A stretch of DNA of 47,501 nt from Phytopythium helicoides (GCA_024867545.1 JANFNE010000091.1:1-47501); one strand, 5' to 3'; counted from the first letter of the stretch, positions 18,556-31,374 are shown. The notes: a model not told the origin generated them from the sequence alone. Made by a program: numbers and translations.

Positions 18556-20087
18556 ATGGCTATTGAATTATCATATATACTAGAATCAAATATTAAAAAA
18601 TATAAAGATGAAAAAAGTTTACAAGAAACAGGTATTGTTCTTTCTATGAGTGATGGTATTGCAAGATGTTACGGTTTAACTAAAATCCAAGCAGGTGAAA
18701 TGGTTGAATTTAACAATGGTGCAATTAAAGGTATGGCTTTAAATTTAGAACCTGATGTTGTTGGTGTTGTTGTTTTTAGTAATGATAGAGATATTCAAGA
18801 AGGTAATTTTGTAAGAAGAACAGGTTCAATTGTTAGTGTTCCTGTAGGTATTGAATTATTAGGTCGTGTAGTTGATGCTTTAGGTCAAGCTATTGATGGT
18901 AAAGGACCTATTAATACAAAAACAGAAAGCAGAGTAGAAATTAAAGCTCCAGGTATTATGCCTAGACAAAGTGTTAAAGAACCTGTACAAACAGGTTTAA
19001 AAGCTGTAGATAGTTTAATTCCTATTGGTAGAGGTCAAAGAGAATTAATTATTGGTGATAGACAAACAGGAAAAACTTCTATTGCTATTGATACTATTAT
19101 TAACCAAAGAGAACCTCATTTAAGAAAAGTGCTGATAATCAAATTTATTGTATTTATGTAGGTGTTGGTCAAAAAAGATCTACTATTGCTGAATTAACTA
19201 AAACTTTAGAAGAAAAAAATGCATTATTTTATTCTATTATTGTTGCAGCCACTGCTTCAGATTCAGCTCCTTTACAATTTTTAGCTCCTTATACTGGTTG
19301 TGCTTTAGGTGAATTTTTCCGAGATAATGGTAAACATGCTGTTATTTTTTATGATGATTTATCTAAACAAGCTGTAGCTTATAGACAAATGTCTTTATTA
19401 TTAAGAAGACCTCCAGGTAGAGAAGCTTATCCAGGTGACGTATTTTATTTACACTCTAGATTATTAGAAAGAGCTGCTAAAATGAATAATAAAATTGGTG
19501 GTGGTTCTTTAACAGCATTACCTGTAATTGAAACACAAGCTGGTGACGTTTCTGCATATATACCAACAAATGTTATTTCAATTACTGATGGTCAAATTTT
19601 CTTAGAAACTGAATTATTTAACCAAGGTCAAAGACCAGCTATTAGTGTAGGTTTATCAGTAAGCCGTGTTGGTTCTTCTGCTCAAATTAAAGCTATGAAA
19701 CAAATAGCAGGTACTATGAAATTAGAGTTAGCACAATTTAGAGAAGTACAAGCTTTTGCACAATTTGGTTCTGATTTAGATGCTACTACTCAGCAACAAT
19801 TACATAGAGGTGTAAGATTAACTGAAATGTTAAAACAAGGTTTAAATGTACCTTTATCTGTAGAAGATCAAATTATAATTATTTTCTTAGGTGTTAGAGG
19901 TTTTTTAGATAAAATTTCAGTAGATAAAATTTCAATTTTTGAAGATAAATGGTTATCTTTTATTAAAAATAATCATTCTGATATTTTAAATGAAATTTTA
20001 ACTAAAAAAGAAATTTCTAAAGAATTAAACCAAAAAATAACATTATTAGCAACTGATTTTACTAATAATTTTTTAAATAAAATTTAA
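18556..20087 (+). CDS. atp1: ATP synthase F1 subunit alpha (one frameshift)
   Basis: Atp1, the alpha subunit of F1. About 510 residues. It shows the N-terminal [16 protein letters not shown], the P-loop GDRQTGKTS (~residue 170), then [32 protein letters not shown], and VSRVGSSAQ with the conserved Arg. One base is lost at about 19130 (after HLRKV), splitting the frame. Retention of atp1 in mtDNA is typical of oomycetes, plants and jakobids and absent from animals and fungi. Confidence 0.96.
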
Positions 20088-20281
20088 TAAAATATTTATT
20101 AAATTTTATTATACTATATATTACTATAATATAGATTTATAAAATTATTTAATTTTTAAAATTATTTTGTTTTAGTATATATTTTTCTTAAAAATATTTA
20201 AAAATTTTATTTTTATATATTTTTAAGTAAATAATTTATTTTTGTTTATATTAAAAATTAAAAATTAAAATAAAAATTATT
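20088..20281. other. AT-rich spacer between atp1 and cox2
   Basis: 194 bases of nearly pure A/T. It holds a TACTATATATTACTATAATATAG-like block after the atp1 stop and A-tracts before cox2. No ORF or RNA gene is seen. It may hold a promoter or processing site, but nothing specific can be supported. Confidence 0.5.
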
Positions 20282-21055
20282 ATGACAATAACAAATTTTT
20301 TAAAAAATCAATTTACTTTTTTAGATATGGCTGAACCTTGGCAAATAGGTTTTCAAGACCCTGCAACTCCTGTTATGGAAGGTATTATAAATTTTTATCA
20401 TGATATAATGTTTTTTTTAGTTATTATAACAGTTTTTGTTTGCTGGATGTTATTTAGAGTTATTTATCTTTTTGATGAAAAAAAAATAAAGTTCCTTCAA
20501 CCGTTATACATGGAGCTACTATTGAAATTATTTGGACAACAATTCCAGCTTTAATTTTATTAACAGTAGCAATTCCTTCTTTTGCTTTATTATATTCAAT
20601 GGATGAAGTTATTGATCCTATTATTACAGTAAAAGTTATAGGTAGTCAATGGTATTGGAGTTATGAATATTCTGATAATTTAGAATTTTCTGATGAACCT
20701 TTAATTTTTGATAGTTATATGGTACAAGAAGACGATTAGAAATAGGTCAATTAAGAGTATTAGAAGTTGATAATCGTGTAGTTGTTCCTACTAATAGTCA
20801 TATTAGAGTTCTTATAACATCATCAGATGTTTTACATTCTTGGGCAATACCTTCTTTAGGTATTAAATTAGATGCTTGTCCTGGTCGTTTAAATCAAACT
20901 TCTATGTTTATTAAAAGAGAAGGTGTATTTTATGGTCAATGTAGTGAAATTTGTGGAGTAAATCACGGTTTTATGCTATTGTTGTTGAAGCAGTTTCATT
21001 AGAAGATTATTTAACTTGGTTAAAAAATAAAATTAATTTTGATTTAAATGTATAA
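20282..21055 (+). CDS. cox2: Cytochrome c oxidase subunit II (three frameshifts)
   Basis: Cox2 carries the CuA centre that takes electrons from cytochrome c. About 258 residues once three single-base losses (near 20485-20490, 20735 and 20974) are allowed for. It has two N-terminal membrane helices, the aromatic region [12 protein letters not shown], then [20 protein letters not shown] and the CuA ligand motif [14 protein letters not shown] (C-x3-C-x3-H). An internal Met ([15 protein letters not shown]) is close to the conserved mature start. orf34 follows 12 bases after the stop. Confidence 0.94.
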
Positions 21056-21067
21056 TTAAATTATTTT

Positions 21068-21172
21068 ATGTTTTTTAAAGTAATAAGTATAGTAATAATA
21101 ATATTATTATTATTTTCAGATATAAAAAATATTAAAAATAAAATAAAACAATTTTTTAAAGAAAAATTATAA
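21068..21172 (+). CDS. orf34, candidate TatA-like small membrane protein
   Basis: A 34-codon open frame on the coding strand between cox2 (12 bases upstream) and cox1 (74 bases downstream). The product has three N-terminal residues, a Lys, a short hydrophobic helix of about 12 residues (VISIVIIILLLF), a short polar hinge (SD), and an amphipathic basic helix (IKNIKNKIKQFFKEKL). This is the layout of TatA: a short membrane helix, a hinge (usually FG), then an amphipathic helix ending in an IK.FKK-like motif. tatC is encoded in the same genome. The similarity is in architecture and a few residues only; the conserved Gly of the hinge is absent. It could also be a chance ORF or an unrelated one-helix protein. 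Confidence 0.5.
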   Translation: MFFKVISIVIIILLLFSDIKNIKNKIKQFFKEKL

Positions 21173-21246
21173 TTAAAAAAACCATTGCTTTTTTTAATTA
21201 ATTTTACAAAAATAATTTTTAATTTAAAAATTTAAAAAAAAAAAAA

Positions 21247-22727
<1,481 letters not shown>

Positions 22728-22740
22728 TAATTTTATTAAA

Positions 22741-22772
22741 AAATAAATAACTAATTAATTAGTTATTTATTT
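22741..22772. terminator. Perfect 32-nt palindrome between cox1 and orf178, arm 2
   Basis: Same 16+16 palindrome as at 9676-9707. Here it follows cox1 (+) by 13 bases and the orf178 stop (-) lies on its other side, so it again separates convergent genes. Confidence 0.5.
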
Positions 22773-22797
22773 ATTTAATATATATTAATATTTTAGT

Positions 22798-23333
22798 TTA
22801 TATTAAAGTAGATAATATATATCCAATATTATCTACTTGTTGTTCTAAAAAATCTAATAATTGTTTAGAACTTAAAATATAACTATCAGAATAATCAAAA
22901 CAAGGTTCTGAACCAAATCCTATTTCAAAATTATTTCCAGTATGATCAAAGCCCATTGCAAATGTATCATTTGGTGATAATTTTTTATCTTCACCAAATC
23001 CATAAATAAAACTATCTTCTGTAGTATCTATTTTTTTTTTAAATTTTTCTTTTATAATTTTATGATCAGCTAAAACATTAGAATATTTTTTTTTAAATTG
23101 TTTATAAATTTCTGAACCAAATTCTTTTTTAATTTTTTGAGAAAATTTTCATCATTTTCAAATTCTTCTATATAAATAGAATACTCTTTTATAATATTTT
23201 GAATTTCATTTGTATAAGATTCTCTATCTAATAAAGAATCTAAATTATTATCATCGATATTTTTTTGAAAAAATAATAGTGATTTTTCTATTTTTTCAGA
23301 AAAATCCCATAAATCTAATAAATAATCTCTCAT
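22798..23333 (-). CDS. orf178, unknown acidic protein (arm 2 copy, frameshifted)
   Basis: Second copy of the unknown gene at 9115-9650. This copy reads the first ~65 codons correctly (SEKIEKSLLFFQKNIDD is in frame here but not in arm 1), then loses a T near 23147, and is in the right frame again for the C-terminal GFGEDKK to FGSEPCFDYSDSY part. It holds the A near 22922-22930 that arm 1 has lost. No function can be assigned; see the arm 1 entry for the protein description. Confidence 0.7.
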
Positions 23334-23417
23334 TTTTTTTTAATAAAAATATATAATTATATTTAATTATTAAATTTATAAAATAAATTAAATTATTTTA
23401 TAAATTTATATTTAAAA

Positions 23418-24568
23418 TTAATTTTTTACTTTATAACGAATTAAAAAAGATTCAAATTTACCTAAAAAAGGTATAATTACTATAAAGAAAAAAAAATAAT
23501 AAATCATGCTAACAATACCTATTTCTGTATAAGGGTATTCTACAGGCATTTGTCCTATCCAACCTAAAATAAAGAAAGCAACAACTAATAACCAATAACA
23601 TACTTTAAATATAGGTCTAAAAGCTGTACTTCTAATTTCAGAAGAATTAGTAAAAGGTATAGTTAACATTACAATTAAAGAACCAAACATTGCAATAACA
23701 CCACCAATCTTATTTGGAATAGATCTTAAAATTGCATAAAAAGGTAAAAAATACCATTCTGGTACAATATGTAAAGGTGTTTTCATTGGATTTGCTTCAA
23801 TATAATTATCTGGATGACCTAATGTATTTGGGTAATAAAAAACAAAATAAAAAAAACTAATAATAAACCCATTACACCAAAAAGATCTTTAGTATAAAAA
23901 TAAGGATAAAAAGGGATATTTTCTGTTTTTATTGTTAAACCTAAAGGATTATTTGATCCTACTTCATGTAATAAAGCTAAATGTATAATAACTGCACCTG
24001 CAATTACAAAAGGAAAAGTAAAATGTAAACTAAAAAAACGATTTAAAGTTGGATTATCAACAGCAAAACCACCCCATAACCAATCAACAATATCTTTACC
24101 AATAAAAGGTATTGCTGAAAATAAATTAGTAATAACGGTAGCACCCCAAAAACTCATTTGTCCCCATGGTAAAAACATAACCCATAAAAGCAGTAGCCAT
24201 CATTAAAATAAAAATAATAACACCTGAACACCATACTTTTTCTCTTGGGGTTATATATGAACCATAATATAAACCTCTAAAAATATGTACATAAACAACT
24301 ATAAAAAAAATGAAGCACCATTAGCATGTGCATATCTAATTAACCAACCATTATTAACATCTCTCATAATATGTTCTACGCTATTAAAAGCTAAATCAAT
24401 ATGTGGTGTATAATGCATTGCTAAAAAAATACCTGTTAATATTTGTATAACTAACATTAATCCAGCTAAAACACCAAATCCGTAAAAATAATTAAAATTA
24501 ATAGGTGTCGGATAATCTATTAAATGATTATTAAGAACTGCAAATAAAGATTTTTGATTCCATCTCAT
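23418..24568 (-). CDS. cob: Apocytochrome b (arm 2 copy, frameshifted)
   Basis: Second cob copy. It reads openly from 24568 to about 24299, then 24178-23819, then 23786-23418. Its errors (a lost T near 24300, an extra T near 24172, and indels near 23845) differ from those of arm 1; it has the right four-G run at 24144-24147 and an intact [18 protein letters not shown]-terminal segment. Together the copies define one 383-residue protein. It converges on cox1 with orf178 between. Confidence 0.95.
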
Positions 24569-24617
24569 TTAAATGAAATAGAATTAAACCTAAAAACAAA
24601 TATTATTTTAAAATAAA

Positions 24618-25181
24618 TTAATGTATTTTTTTATTCCAAGGACTATTAAATTCAAATAATCTGTATTGTTGAGATAAATTTATAGGTTCATAAACAACTC
24701 TTTTTTTTAATTCATTATAATATACTTCTAAAAATCCACTTAAAGGGAAATCTTTTCTTAAAGGATGACCTTCAAAACCATAATCTGTTAAAATTCTTCT
24801 TAAATCAGGATGATTAAAAAAAAAATTCCAAACATATCCCAAACTTCTCTTTCAGCCCAATTAGCATTTTCATAAATATTAACAATTGAATCTACTGGTT
24901 GTAATTCATTTATTGATATTTTAACTTTTAAACGATTATTAAAACGTATACTTAATAAATTATAAACAATTTCAAAACGTTTTTTTTTATTGATATAATC
25001 AACTGCACAAATATCTGATAATAATTTAAACTGACTATTTGTATGATTTTTTAAAAAAAAAAAGTATAGGAATTATTTTATTAGAAGGAACATTTATACA
25101 TAATTCATTTTTATAAATAGTATAATTTATAATAGGTAAAATTTGTAATAAATATTGACTAAATTTTTGTAATAATTTCAT
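24618..25181 (-). CDS. nad9: NADH dehydrogenase subunit 9 (arm 2 copy, frameshifted)
   Basis: Second nad9 copy. The C-terminal 70 residues are open. One A is missing in the run at 24816-24825 (FGIFFFNHP region, where arm 1 is right) and an A is gained near 25053-25063, so total length looks normal although the middle is out of frame. The same NuoC motifs are present as in arm 1. Confidence 0.93.
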
Positions 25182-25270
25182 AGTAAAATTTGAAGTATAT
25201 TTTAAATATACTTAAACAATTAAGTTTATATATATATATTATAATAAAATTTAATACTAATATAAATTAA

Positions 25271-25343
25271 CAGGAAAAATTGGACTTGAACCAATAACAA
25301 TAATTTTGGAGACTATTATTTTACCAATTAAACTATTTTCCCT
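25271..25343 (-). tRNA. trnW(cca): tRNA-Trp(CCA), arm 2
   Basis: Same sequence as the arm 1 copy: loop CTCCAAA on the reverse strand, anticodon CCA. Confidence 0.9.
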
Positions 25344-25436
25344 TTTTAATTTTTTTTTTTATAATTTATTGATATTAAAATTTTTATTATTTTGGTTTTA
25401 AATAATTAAAATATAATTTAATTTAAGAATGTTAAA

Positions 25437-26050
25437 GAGCTCTTCCAGCCACAGGTTCCCCTACGACTACCTTGTTACGACTTCATCAAAGTTACTAATT
25501 ACTTTTTAAGAACATTTAATAAAATAATTATTAATATAAATTATATTAATTATATAATTTTTACATTAAAACTAATTAATTAAAAATTATTTTAAAAATA
25601 ATTAACTTCCTGGATGTGACGGGCGGTGTGTACAAAGTCTAGTAACATATTCACCGCAGCATGCTGTTCTGCGATTACTAGCGATTCCAACTTCATATGG
25701 GCGAGTTGCAGCCCATAATCCGAACTAAGATAATCTTTAAAGATTTGCTCCAATTTTTAATCATTATTGCCTCTCATTGTAATTATCATTGTAGCACGTG
25801 TGTAGCCCAACTCATAAGGGCCATGAAGACTTGACGTCATCCCTACCTTCCTTCAACCTATCATTGACATTTTTATTAGAGTGCCTTTATTTTTATAATA
25901 AAGTAGCAACTAATAATAGGGGTTGCGCTCGTTAAAGGATTTAACCAAACATTTCACAACACGAGCTGACGACAGCCATGCAACGCCTGTTTAAATTAAA
26001 TTTAATTTTTTAATTTAATTAGCAAGAGTTGGTAAGGTTCTGCGCGTATT

Positions 26051-26082
<32 letters not shown>

Positions 26083-26935
26083 TAGACTCCCGTCAATTCC
26101 TTTGAATTTCAATCTTGCGATTATACTTTTCAGGCGGAGTGCTTAACGCGTTAGCTTGATATCTAAAAATTCTAAATATGAGCACTCATCGTTTACGGCA
26201 TGGACTACCGGGGTCTCTAATCCCGTTCGCTACCCAAGCTTTCGTTTCTCAGTGTCAGTATATACCCAGATAATTGCCTTCGCTTTTGATCTTCCTTCTA
26301 TTATCAACATATTTTATCCCTCCAATAGAAATTCCATTATCCTCTATTTATACTCAAGTTTTTCAGTTTTGAAAAAATTTATAAAGTTAAGCTTTAATTT
26401 GTTTTTTTCAACTTAAAAAACCACCTACAAACCCTTTACGCCTAATCATTCCGAATAATGCTCGCTCCTCCCGTATTACCGCGGCTGCTGGCACGGGTAT
26501 TAGCCGGAACTTCTTTTTTAAGTACTGTCATTTTCCTCCTTAATGAAAGAGCTTTACAACCTAATTAGCCTTCTTCACTCACTTGGTATTGCTGGATCAA
26601 GCTTTCGCTCATTGTCCAAAATTCCTCACTGCTGCCTTTAAAAAAGTTTGGGCCGTGTCTCAGTCCCAATGTGGCTGATCATTCTTTCAAACCAGCTAAA
26701 GATAGTAGGCTTGGTAGTCTTTTAAACTACCAACTACCTAATCTTACGCAAACTCATCTTTTAACGTTATAAAACTTTATGAATTATTCAGTATTTTTAT
26801 AAATATAATTATCCTGAATTAAAAGGTAGATAATTCACGCGTTACTCACCCGTTCGCTATGTTTTTTAAAAACATTCAACTTGCATGTGTTAAGCATACC
26901 AATAGCATTTATTCTGAGCCAGGATCAAACTCTAT
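25437..26935 (-). rRNA. rns: Small-subunit ribosomal RNA, arm 2
   Basis: Second rns copy on the minus strand, from the 5' AGAGTTTGATCCTGGCTCAG (26913-26934 region) to the 3' gtggctggaa (25440-25452). The decoding site here has the full CCCGTC run (gacgggcggtgtgtaca at 25618), which arm 1 lacks by one base, so this copy is more accurate there. It differs from arm 1 by several one-base indels. Confidence 0.95.
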
Positions 26936-27062
26936 TTAATTTTTATATTAAAATTTAATATAAATTTTTAAAAAATCACAGAAAATTTAAAATAAAACAT
27001 TCTTAGATTAAATTATATCTTAAAGAATATATTTTTTTAATTATAATTATTATATAAAAAAA

Positions 27063-27147
27063 TGGAGAAAGTAGGATTTGAACCTACGTAGAAATTATTT
27101 CAACAAATTTACAGTCTGCCGCTTTTTAACCACTCAGCCATTTCTCC
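27063..27147 (-). tRNA. trnY(gua): tRNA-Tyr(GUA), arm 2
   Basis: Copy of 5311-5394, one base longer in the T-run near 27123-27127 (the A-run of the D-arm side). Confidence 0.9.
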
Positions 27148-27150
27148 CTT

Positions 27151-27222
27151 TGTGATTAGTGGGACTCGAACCCACAATATTTACTTGGAAGATAAAGGAT
27201 TTACCAATTAATCTATAATCAC
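27151..27222 (-). tRNA. trnG(ucc): tRNA-Gly(UCC), arm 2
   Basis: Copy of 5236-5307 with the same cloverleaf and anticodon TCC. Confidence 0.92.
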
Positions 27223-27324
27223 AATAAAATAAAAAGTATAAATGTCAATTCTAATATTATTCCCTTTTAATATTTTTGGAAATACCAAAAACTGCCTTTG
27301 GGTCCATTTATGTCTTTGTTTAAA
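27223..27324 (-). other. Hairpin-bearing spacer between trnG genes, arm 2
   Basis: Copy of 5134-5235. The GC-richer core and the 7-bp hairpin (tttttgg/ccaaaaa, ~27272-27290) are identical between the arms, while many coding regions differ by indels. Confidence 0.35.
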
Positions 27325-27396
27325 AGCAAAAAAAGGGATTCGAACCCTCAACATTAACCTTGGCAAGGTTATACTCTACCATTGAGCTATTTTTGC
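27325..27396 (-). tRNA. trnG(gcc): tRNA-Gly(GCC), arm 2
   Basis: Copy of 5062-5133; anticodon GCC on the reverse strand. Confidence 0.92.
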
Positions 27397-27409
27397 ATTT
27401 AAATTTTTT

Positions 27410-27938
27410 TTATTTAATAACAAATAATGAATTTAATAATACGTATAATTCATTATTTTTTTTTGAATTAGTATGAATAGATATATCAATTGGAGGTATA
27501 TCTCTAAATCTTAAAAATTCTGTTTTTAATTCAAAAAAATTTAAAACATTTTTAATTTGAAAATTTAAAATATTTTTATTTTTAATATTAAAATTAATTT
27601 TATTTATATTTGGTAATATAAATATTAATAATTTTTCTAAAAAGATATTAATATTTTTTTTCTTAAAGTTACTTTACAACCAATTATTGAGTTTTTTTTA
27701 ATTTTCAAAAAAATATTATTTTTTTTTGATTTAGTTACAATAGGTTTTGATTTGTAATTAATTTTAAAAGTATTATTATATTTATTAATTTTTTTTTTTC
27801 AATATTAGCATTTTTAAAACCAATATTTAAACAAATTTTATTAATTTTAGGTATTTCGTATACATTTTTAAAATTAAATTTTGTTATTAAGTCGTATGTT
27901 GTAATATTTTGATAATGATTTTTAAAATTTTTATTCAT
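27410..27938 (-). CDS. rpl5: Ribosomal protein L5 (arm 2 copy, frameshifted)
   Basis: Second rpl5 copy. The frame breaks after LKLITNQ near 27750, where bases in an A-run have been lost, but it is correct over IKKNSIIGCKVTLRK (27685-27700), where arm 1 is broken. The two copies together define one ~176-residue L5. Confidence 0.88.
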
Positions 27939-27954
27939 ATTTAATTGAAAAAAC

Positions 27955-28328
27955 TTATAAAATATTTTGAAGATAATGATAATATTTTAAAATTTTTTTG
28001 TTTTCTAAATTCAGAAGTAATTGGACCAAAAATACGAGTACCTAGAGGTTTATTTTGATTATTTAATATAATAATACAATTTTTATCAAATTTTATCATA
28101 TTACCTATTGTACTTTTTTTTTGATATTTTGTATGTATAATTAAAGCCTTAAATAAATCACCTTTAGTTATCTTAACTTTTTTTTTTTGATTTAAACGTA
28201 AACTTTTTGCTGAAATTAATATTGTATCACCAATTTTTTCCTGTTTTTTTTTTATATATTTTTATACATTGTCCTATTTTTACACCACTGTTATCATTTA
28301 CTTTTAATTTAGTTTGTATTTGAATCAT
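27955..28328 (-). CDS. rpl14: Ribosomal protein L14 (arm 2 copy, frameshifted)
   Basis: Second rpl14 copy, starting at 28328. It has the full 11-base run (28178-28188) that arm 1 lacks, but one extra T near 28233-28239, before the GDTILIS block. The C-terminal PLGTRIFGPITSEFR is present. Confidence 0.88.
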
Positions 28329-28405
28329 AATTTAATTTTATATAAATAAAATAAAAAACAATTTATTTTTTTTTTATTTTATTTAAAATGTATTATTATA
28401 GAATT

Positions 28406-28488
28406 TATCAAAGAAGGGACTTGAACCCTTAATGCTTTAAAGCTTTACATCCTAAGTGTAACGTGTTTACCAATTTCACCACTTTGAT
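28406..28488 (-). tRNA. trnL(uag): tRNA-Leu(UAG), arm 2
   Basis: Copy of 3973-4055; loop CTTAGGA on the reverse strand. Confidence 0.92.
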
Positions 28489-28494
28489 AAGTTA

Positions 28495-28578
28495 TACCTA
28501 CTATTGGACTTGAACCAATAACCCTCTATAGGGAACAGATTTTAAATCTATCGTGTTTACCAATTTCACCAAGTAGGC
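28495..28578 (-). tRNA. trnL(uaa): tRNA-Leu(UAA), arm 2
   Basis: Copy of 3883-3966; anticodon TAA on the reverse strand. Confidence 0.92.
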
Positions 28579-28588
28579 TTAAAAATAT

Positions 28589-29340
28589 ATGAAAAAAAAA
28601 TAAAATAATAACTTATTTACAATTACATTTATATGAATTAAAATATAATTTTTTTATAATACTTTTTACCTTTTTATATCTTTTTATAATTTCTTATTAT
28701 TTTTCTAATCAATTAATATTTTTATTAATTAACATATTAATTAATAAAAATATGTTAAAATATTTTATATTTACAAATATAACAGAAATTTTTACAACAA
28801 ATATATTAATTTCTTTTTTTATTTCATTATTTATTACTTTTCAATTAAGTTTATTTCTTTTTTGGTTTTTTTTAAAAAAGGGTTTATTTAAATATGAAAA
28901 TTTTCAAATAATAAAATTATTTATTATTTTTTTTTTTTTAAATTATATAATAATAAATATTATTTTAATAAAAATTATTCCAAATATTTGGTTTTTTTTT
29001 TTTAAATATAAATTTTTCAAATAATTATTTATTTAATATATATTTTGAACCAAAAATTAATAATTATTTTAATTTTTTTTTTATTTCATTTATTTATCTT
29101 TTTTTGATTTTTATATATTTTTTTTTATTTTATTTAATAATTTTTAATAATATTTTTAAAATAAAAACAATAATAAATTTACGAAAATTTTTTTATTTAA
29201 AATTTATATTAATAAGTAATATAATATCACCTCCTGAAATAATAAATCAATTAATAATTATTTTAATTTTTATTTTTTTATTTGAATTATATTTATTTAT
29301 ATATTTTCTTTTAAATAGATATTTTTTTAATAAAATTTAA
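28589..29340 (+). CDS. tatC: Twin-arginine translocase subunit TatC (arm 2 copy, frameshifted)
   Basis: Second tatC copy. Open segments 28752-29024 (MLKYFIFTNITEIF onward) and 29104-29340 (ending in the ISPPEIINQ-bearing C-terminal part) cover most of the protein. The start region differs from arm 1 by an extra A after the ATG, and there are indels near 29010-29060. Same product as at 3124-3872. Confidence 0.85.
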
Positions 29341-29546
29341 TTTATTTTTATTTGAAAAAGTATTTAAATTTTTATCTTTTTTAGTTTCTTTAAATATTTT
29401 AAAATTTAATTGATAATTTTTAATATACTTAATAGATGTTATTTTTTAATAAAGCACCGTTTATTAAAATAATATTGTTTTTATAATTAAAGAATTTTTT
29501 ATTTTTTTTCATATATTTTTATAAAATTTTAATTTTATTTAATATT

Positions 29547-29618
29547 GGCTAGATAACATAATGGTTAATGTAAAGGACTGCAAATCCTTTAATGACGGTT
29601 CGATTCCGTCTCTAGCTT
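29547..29618 (+). tRNA. trnC(gca): tRNA-Cys(GCA), arm 2
   Basis: Copy of 2847-2918; loop CTGCAAA. Confidence 0.92.
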
Positions 29619-29622
29619 TTTA

Positions 29623-29707
29623 AGGATAGAGTGGGATTTGAACCCACGGTATTGTTAAATACTTCAGTTTTCAAGACTGACACCTTAAACCACTCGATCA
29701 CCTATCC
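29623..29707 (-). tRNA. trnS(uga): tRNA-Ser(UGA), arm 2
   Basis: Copy of 2758-2842; anticodon TGA and long variable arm. Confidence 0.92.
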
Positions 29708-29718
29708 AATAATAAAAT

Positions 29719-30096
29719 TTAACGTCTTTTCATTTTTTTAACTCTACAACCATTAAAAGGTCTTGAAGTTATATCAAAAACGTGTCCAATTTTTATTTTA
29801 TTTTTTTTAATATTTTTAAGTACATTGAATCTACCTAAACCTGTTCCATTAAAATATATATTTAATTTTTTTATTTTTTTAATTTGAATAAATTTATTAA
29901 TTTTATATATTATTAATTGAACATTATATGGTGTATTTTTTTTAAATTTAGTTTTTTTAAGAGATTTAGTAGACCATTGTTTTAAAAGTTCACCATTATG
30001 TTTAGTTAAACTTAAAAGAGTGTTTTTTAAACTACATTTTACATGAAGATTACCTAAAATTAAAGTATTTTTATTTTTATATTTTTTTTTAATCAT
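29719..30096 (-). CDS. rps11: Ribosomal protein S11 (arm 2 copy, intact)
   Basis: The intact copy of S11, 125 residues, open from MIKKKYKNKNTLILGNLHVK to FNGCRVKKMKRR. It confirms that the broken arm 1 copy at 2370 carries errors rather than a real lesion. The usual S11 core is present (LLSLTKHNGELLKQWSTKS). Confidence 0.95.
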   Translation of the reverse strand: MIKKKYKNKNTLILGNLHVKCSLKNTLLSLTKHNGELLKQWSTKSLKKTKFKKNTPYNVQLIIYKINKFIQIKKIKKLNIYFNGTGLGRFNVLKNIKKNKIKIGHVFDITSRPFNGCRVKKMKRR

Positions 30097-30113
30097 TTTT
30101 TATTTAAAATAAT

Positions 30114-30530
30114 TTATTTTTTTTTTTTTTTTTGAGACTTAGTAGAGCGTTTCTTTGTATTTGATGACTGTTTTTGAATAAAAATTTTTTTGATTTTTTT
30201 AGCAGTCTTCGCATTTGTATGTGTACGTTGTCCTCTTACAGGTAATCCTAAACTTTGTCTTATTCCACGATTACTTTTTATCTCTAAAAGTTCATTTAAT
30301 CTATCTTTTTTTGATTTTTTTAGCAATTGTTCGATTTTTATATTTTTATTAATATAATTTATCAAACGGTTTACATGATTATTTTTAAGTTTATTAATAG
30401 TTATTTGAGGATTAATTCCTATATTTTTACAAATTTTTTTAGATTGATATTCATTTATACCATATAAAACAGTTAATGAATATAAAATACTTTTTGAATC
30501 TGAAATTGTTTTATTAAAAATATATAACAT
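30114..30530 (-). CDS. rps13: Ribosomal protein S13 (arm 2 copy)
   Basis: S13, 138 residues here, identical to arm 1 up to the poly-lysine codons. Because its A-run is a different length the stop falls eight codons earlier and the gene no longer overlaps rps11. Which end is right needs accurate reads. Confidence 0.92.
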   Translation of the reverse strand: MLYIFNKTISDSKSILYSLTVLYGINEYQSKKICKNIGINPQITINKLKNNHVNRLINYINKNIKIEQLLKKSKKDRLNELLEIKSNRGIRQSLGLPVRGQRTHTNAKTAKKIKKIFIQKQSSNTKKRSTKSQKKKKK

Positions 30531-30558
30531 AATAGATTATATCTATATACCATATAAA

Positions 30559-31367
30559 ATGATAGAAAAAAAAATAAATCCCATTACACCATCACAACGA
30601 CATACAATTTTATTAAAAAAGATAGTTTAAGTAAAAAAATTAAAATTAAAAAATTAATAAAAGGTTTTAAAAGATCTAATGGTAGAAATAATCAAGGTAG
30701 AATAACTGTAAGACATAGAGGTGGAGGTCATAAACGTTTATATAGAAAAATAACTTTTAATAGATCTAATAACAATGTTGAAGGTTATGTTAATAAAATA
30801 TTATATGATCCTAATAGATCTGCAAATATAGCTTATATTAAAAATGATTTAGAATCTTTTTTAATTTTAGCACCTGAAGGTTTACAACTTAATCAATATT
30901 TAAAAAGTTCATCTCAAGCAGAATTAAAAATAGGAAATGCTTTACCTTTAAAAGATATTCCTATAGGTAGTTTAATTCATAATATAAGTTTAACTCCTAA
31001 TTCAAAAGGTAAATTTATAAGAAGCGCAGGTACTTCAGCACAATTAATACAAAAAATTGATGATAAATATGCAAAAATAAGATTAAGTTCTGGTGAATTA
31101 AAATTAATTTTATTAACTTGTTATGCCACTTTAGGTACTGTTTCAAATATTAATTTTAAAAAAATAAATTAGGTAAGGCAGGGACGTTCTAGATGGTTAA
31201 ATCGTCGACCAGTTGTTAGAGGTGTTGCTAAAAATCCAGTAGATCACCCACATGGTGGTGGTGAAGGAAAAACAAGTGGAGGTAGACCTTCTGTAACACC
31301 TCAAGGTAGAATAACTAAAGGTCAACCAACACGAAAAAAAAAAAAAAAAAAATTAATTATTCAATAA
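30559..31367 (+). CDS. rpl2: Ribosomal protein L2 (arm 2 copy, frameshifted)
   Basis: Second rpl2 copy. It starts [16 protein letters not shown]; one A is missing in the run near 30615-30620 and the frame is also disturbed near 31165-31180 (before the [14 protein letters not shown] block). The region between, including [34 protein letters not shown] and [15 protein letters not shown], is all readable. The end of the gene lies in a 19-base A-run, so the last residues are uncertain. Confidence 0.88.
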
Positions 31368-31374
31368 TTTAATT

